DNA of 64,000 bases from Pseudomonadota bacterium (lineage in GTDB: Bacteria > Pseudomonadota > Alphaproteobacteria > Micropepsales > Micropepsaceae): contig JACQDN010000057.1 of assembly GCA_016201105.1 (NCBI GenBank), positions 34,891 to 98,890 on the forward strand, written 5' to 3'. Positions 61,198 to 64,000 of the stretch are shown one piece after another (the stretch's first letter is position 1; each line of letters opens with the position of its first letter). Below the pieces are notes generated by a model. That model worked only from the letters and a program-made list of their open reading frames with translations. It did no database searches and was not told the origin of the DNA. A program made the translations under genes and the position numbers.

Positions 61198-61361
61198 GCG
61201 GCGCGGGGGTTCCTTTGCGGTGAAAATCAGCCAGTCCCGCCCGAGAGTTAGGTTACCGCGAGAGATAGGGAATGGCTCTGGACCGGGCTTGCCCTCAAAT
61301 GGCATAAGGTCCGGCCTCGCGACGGCTGTGTCGGCTCGCCAGGCTTAAAACGGAACAACGA

Positions 61362-62240
61362 ATGTCCTTGAGCGATTTTGCGTCGGCTGGGCTGCGCCCT
61401 GGCCTTGTTCGTGCGTTGCGCATTCCCGCCGCGCTTCTTCTGGTGGGCTTGCTGGCCGGCTGCTCCGATCTTCTCGGCAGCGTCACGGGCAACAAGGACG
61501 ACGATGCCGACGCGCAATATGTCGAGCGTCCCGTCGAGCAGATTTACAACGATGCCTGGAAAAGAATTCGCGAGCGCGCCTGGGGCGAAGCCGCCAAGCA
61601 GTTCGACGAAGTGGAGCGCCAGCATCCCTATTCGATCTGGGCCCGCCGCGCGATTTTGATGAGCGCTTACTGCTACTATCAAGCCAACAAATATACCGAC
61701 GCGATCTCGACCGCCGACCGCTACATCGCCCTTCACCCCGGCTCCAAGGAAGTCTCGTATGCCTTCTATCTGAAGGCGATTTCCTACTACGAACAGATCA
61801 CCGACCCCGGCCGCGATCAGTCCAACACCGAAGAGGCGCTGACCGCGCTGCAGGACGTCGTGCAGCGCTTTCCGAACAGCGAATACGCCCGCGACGCCGG
61901 GCTGAAGATCGACCTGGCTTACGACCATCTGGCGGGCAAGGAGATGACGATCGGCCGCTATTACCTGCGCCAGGGCAACTACATCGGGGCCATCAACCGC
62001 TTCAAAACCGTGGTGGAGCAGTATCAGAAGACTGCTCAGATCGCCGAAGCTCTGGAGCGATTGACCGAGGCCTACTACGCTCTGGGCGTCTATAACGAAG
62101 CCAAGACCGCCGCTGCGGTTCTCGGCGCGAACTACCCGGGCAGCCAATGGTATCAGGACGCTTACGGTCTTCTGATGGCGCAGAACATGAAGCCCGAATT
62201 GGACAAGGGCTCGTGGATCAGCCGGGCTTTCGATCTCTGA
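61362..62240 (+). CDS. bamD: Outer-membrane assembly lipoprotein BamD
   Basis: 292 residues. The lipobox LLAGC places the lipidated cysteine at residue 34. The mature part has about five TPR-like helix pairs (YNDAWKRIRERAWGEAAKQFDEVERQHPYSIWARRA, YYQANKYTDAISTADRYIALHPG, ...). It is the essential partner of BamA in the barrel-assembly machine. The sequence between lpxC and bamD (164 bases) shows no other gene. Confidence 0.95.
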   Translation: MSLSDFASAGLRPGLVRALRIPAALLLVGLLAGCSDLLGSVTGNKDDDADAQYVERPVEQIYNDAWKRIRERAWGEAAKQFDEVERQHPYSIWARRAILMSAYCYYQANKYTDAISTADRYIALHPGSKEVSYAFYLKAISYYEQITDPGRDQSNTEEALTALQDVVQRFPNSEYARDAGLKIDLAYDHLAGKEMTIGRYYLRQGNYIGAINRFKTVVEQYQKTAQIAEALERLTEAYYALGVYNEAKTAAAVLGANYPGSQWYQDAYGLLMAQNMKPELDKGSWISRAFDL

Positions 62241-62259
62241 TGGACGCTGCGGAGGGCCC

Positions 62260-63942
62260 ATGCTCTCCACACTGAAGGTCCGCGATCTTGTCTTGATCGC
62301 GGAAGTTTCACTCGATTTTGCGCCCGGCCTGAACGTGCTCACCGGCGAAACCGGTGCCGGAAAATCCATTCTTCTCGATGCCCTGGGCCTGGCTGCGGGA
62401 GCCCGCGCCGGCGCGCGCTCCAGCGTTCGCCCCGGCGCCCAGCAGGGCTCGGCGAGCGCCGTGTTCGATCTCGCCGCCAGCCATCCGGCGCGCGCGCTGA
62501 TCTTCGAGAACGGTATCGCTTCCGAGGACGAGATCATTCTGCGCCGCGTCATCTCCTCGGACGGCCGCACGCGGGCCTTCGTGAACGACGATCCCGCCGG
62601 TGTGGGACTTCTGCGTGACGTGGGCGAGTTGCTGGTGGAAATTCACGGCCAAGCCGACGACCGCGGACTGTTCGACAGCGCCACGCATCGCCGCCTGCTG
62701 GACGCTTTCGGCGGCCATGAAGCCCTCGTGCGGGAGGTGGCGGATCGCTTCGCCGACTACGAACGTCAGCGCCAGGAAGCGGAGGCCTTTCGGCGCGCGA
62801 CCGAGCAGGCGACCGCCGATGCCGACTATGTGCGCCATGCCGCACAAGAGCTCTCCGCGCTCGATCCTCAGGCGGGCGAAGAAGAAAGCCTCGCCGCCGA
62901 ACGCAGCTTGCTGATGAATGCGAGCAAGATCGCCGAAGACGTCTCCACGGCTGTGGAATTGCTGTCGGGGGAAAAGGGCGCCGAAGCTTCGCTCGCCGCA
63001 GCCCTGAAACGCCTTGTGCGCATGAATGAGCAAGCGCGCAAGCTGGCTACGCCGGCAGAAGTCGCCCTGGAATCCGCCTTCGCGCAAGCTGAGGAAGCCC
63101 GGAGAGAATTGGAGTCCTTTCTTTCCAAGTTGGACGTGGATGCCGGCGAATTGGAGCGCAAGGAGGAACGTCTCTTTGCGCTGAAAGCTGCGGCCCGCAA
63201 ATACGCGGTGCCGGTCGACGGGTTGCCGGCGAAGCTCACCGAATTCCAGGCCAAGCTCGATGCCATCGACGGCGGCGGCGGCAAGTTGAAAGCGGCGCAA
63301 GCGGCGGCCAAGGCGGCACAGGAGCGTTTTCTCGAAACCGGCCACCGGCTTTCCACCGCGCGCACCAAGGCGGCGCGCAGCTTGGACAGCGCCGTGGCGG
63401 GCGAACTTGTTCCCCTCAAGCTCGGCCACGCCAAATTCCGGGTCGCGCTGGAAGCTGTGCCGGACGGAAGTGCAAACGGCCTTGAACGCGTGGCCTTCGA
63501 AGTCGCGACGGTGGAAGGCGCGAGCTACGGGCCTCTGGCGCGCATCGCCTCGGGCGGCGAACTCGCACGCTTTTCATTGGCGCTGAAAGTCGCGCTCTCC
63601 GAAGCGAGCCCGCCGGCCGCGTTGGTCTTCGACGAAGTAGATCGCGGTGTCGGCGGCGCGGTTGCCGATGCGGTGGGGGAACGGCTGCAGCGGCTCGCCA
63701 AATCCACGCAAGTGCTTCTCGTCACCCATGCGCCGCAAGTGGCCGCGCGCGCCGAACGCCATTTTCGCATCACCCGCAAAGGCGATCGCACCGAGGTGCA
63801 TCGGCTTTCCGAATCCGAGCGCGAGGAGGAGATCGCCCGCATGCTGTCCGGCGCCGCCGTGACCGACGAGGCCCGCGCCGCCGCAAGAAGACTGCTCGCG
63901 GAAGCGCAAACGACTCCCCGCAAAGTGAAGAAACGGGCTTGA
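62260..63942 (+). CDS. recN: DNA repair ATPase RecN
   Basis: 560 residues, an SMC-like protein. The Walker A loop is GETGAGKSILLDALG near residues 29-42; a long coiled-coil centre (about 160-360) separates it from the signature RIASGGELARFSLALKV, the Walker B LVFDEVDRGVGG and the D-loop/H-loop VTHAPQVAA. It acts early in double-strand-break repair. The gene follows bamD by 19 bases, a usual order in alphaproteobacteria. Confidence 0.95.
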   Translation: MLSTLKVRDLVLIAEVSLDFAPGLNVLTGETGAGKSILLDALGLAAGARAGARSSVRPGAQQGSASAVFDLAASHPARALIFENGIASEDEIILRRVISSDGRTRAFVNDDPAGVGLLRDVGELLVEIHGQADDRGLFDSATHRRLLDAFGGHEALVREVADRFADYERQRQEAEAFRRATEQATADADYVRHAAQELSALDPQAGEEESLAAERSLLMNASKIAEDVSTAVELLSGEKGAEASLAAALKRLVRMNEQARKLATPAEVALESAFAQAEEARRELESFLSKLDVDAGELERKEERLFALKAAARKYAVPVDGLPAKLTEFQAKLDAIDGGGGKLKAAQAAAKAAQERFLETGHRLSTARTKAARSLDSAVAGELVPLKLGHAKFRVALEAVPDGSANGLERVAFEVATVEGASYGPLARIASGGELARFSLALKVALSEASPPAALVFDEVDRGVGGAVADAVGERLQRLAKSTQVLLVTHAPQVAARAERHFRITRKGDRTEVHRLSESEREEEIARMLSGAAVTDEARAAARRLLAEAQTTPRKVKKRA

Positions 63943-63949
63943 ACCCCAC

Positions 63950-64000
63950 CCTCCCTCGGGAGGGTCGAAGCGCGAAGCGCTTCGGGGAGGATGCGGAAAG
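63950..64000. repeat. ACCCTCCC-family palindromic element, cut by the window end
   Basis: ACCCTCCC-TC-GGGAGGGT followed by hairpin GAAGCGC-GAA-GCGCTTC and GGGGAGGATGCGGA. Nearly identical to the left half of the element at 32290. Confidence 0.85.

Overview
The window is GC-rich, densely coding bacterial DNA, most likely from an alphaproteobacterium. The signs are a complete mraZ-to-ftsZ division and wall cluster followed by lpxC, bamD and recN, an rnpB gene just upstream of that cluster, MlaA/MlaC lipid-transport genes, a full-length MetH under an ArsR-methyltransferase regulator, and a GTTC-N7-GTTC SOS-type box. The general look suggests a Rhizomicrobium/Micropepsaceae-like soil bacterium, but genus and family cannot be fixed from this sequence alone.

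Layout. 1-4.4 kb: the 3' end of a TonB-dependent receptor, then a tightly overlapped cassette of an Lgt-like membrane protein, a radical SAM enzyme resembling tetraether lipid synthase (Tes), and two related small membrane proteins. 4.5-12.6 kb: a cytochrome P450, MarC, an orphan ExbD, and a minus-strand fatty-acid beta-oxidation operon (FadB-type, thiolase, MBL hydrolase) carrying an inserted four-helix-bundle gene, then two small metabolic genes. 12.8-20.4 kb: a secreted subtilase with a barrel-like C-terminus, a sulfotransferase operon, EttA, and mlaA-mlaC. 20.6-26.5 kb: a methionine-cycle operon (SahR-like regulator, metF, metH). 26.7-40.3 kb: an accessory region with a 25-residue membrane peptide gene, an SDR, a 5-oxoprolinase/hydantoinase, a broken DjlA-like gene, an AmpD-like amidase, a cupin, a racemase, rnpB, a second P450, trmO and a HigBA toxin-antitoxin pair. 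40.5-58.9 kb: the dcw cluster mraZ-rsmH-ftsL-ftsI-murE-murF-mraY-murD-ftsW-murG-murC-murB-ddl-ftsQ-ftsA-ftsZ, almost every junction overlapping by 1-13 bases, with a triple MraZ operator in front. 58.9-64 kb: repeats, an orphan SOS box, VapBC, lpxC, bamD and recN.

Two themes stand out. First, the Lgt-like/Tes-like cassette is a candidate lipid-modification system with no assigned function. Second, the window is littered with several families of palindromic elements. Two of them lie in frame inside protein-coding genes (oxoprolinase and AmpD), and runs of seven-base repeats flank an inserted four-helix-bundle gene. Toxin-antitoxin pairs (HigBA, VapBC) sit at both edges of the division cluster, at places where related genomes usually have contiguous core genes.
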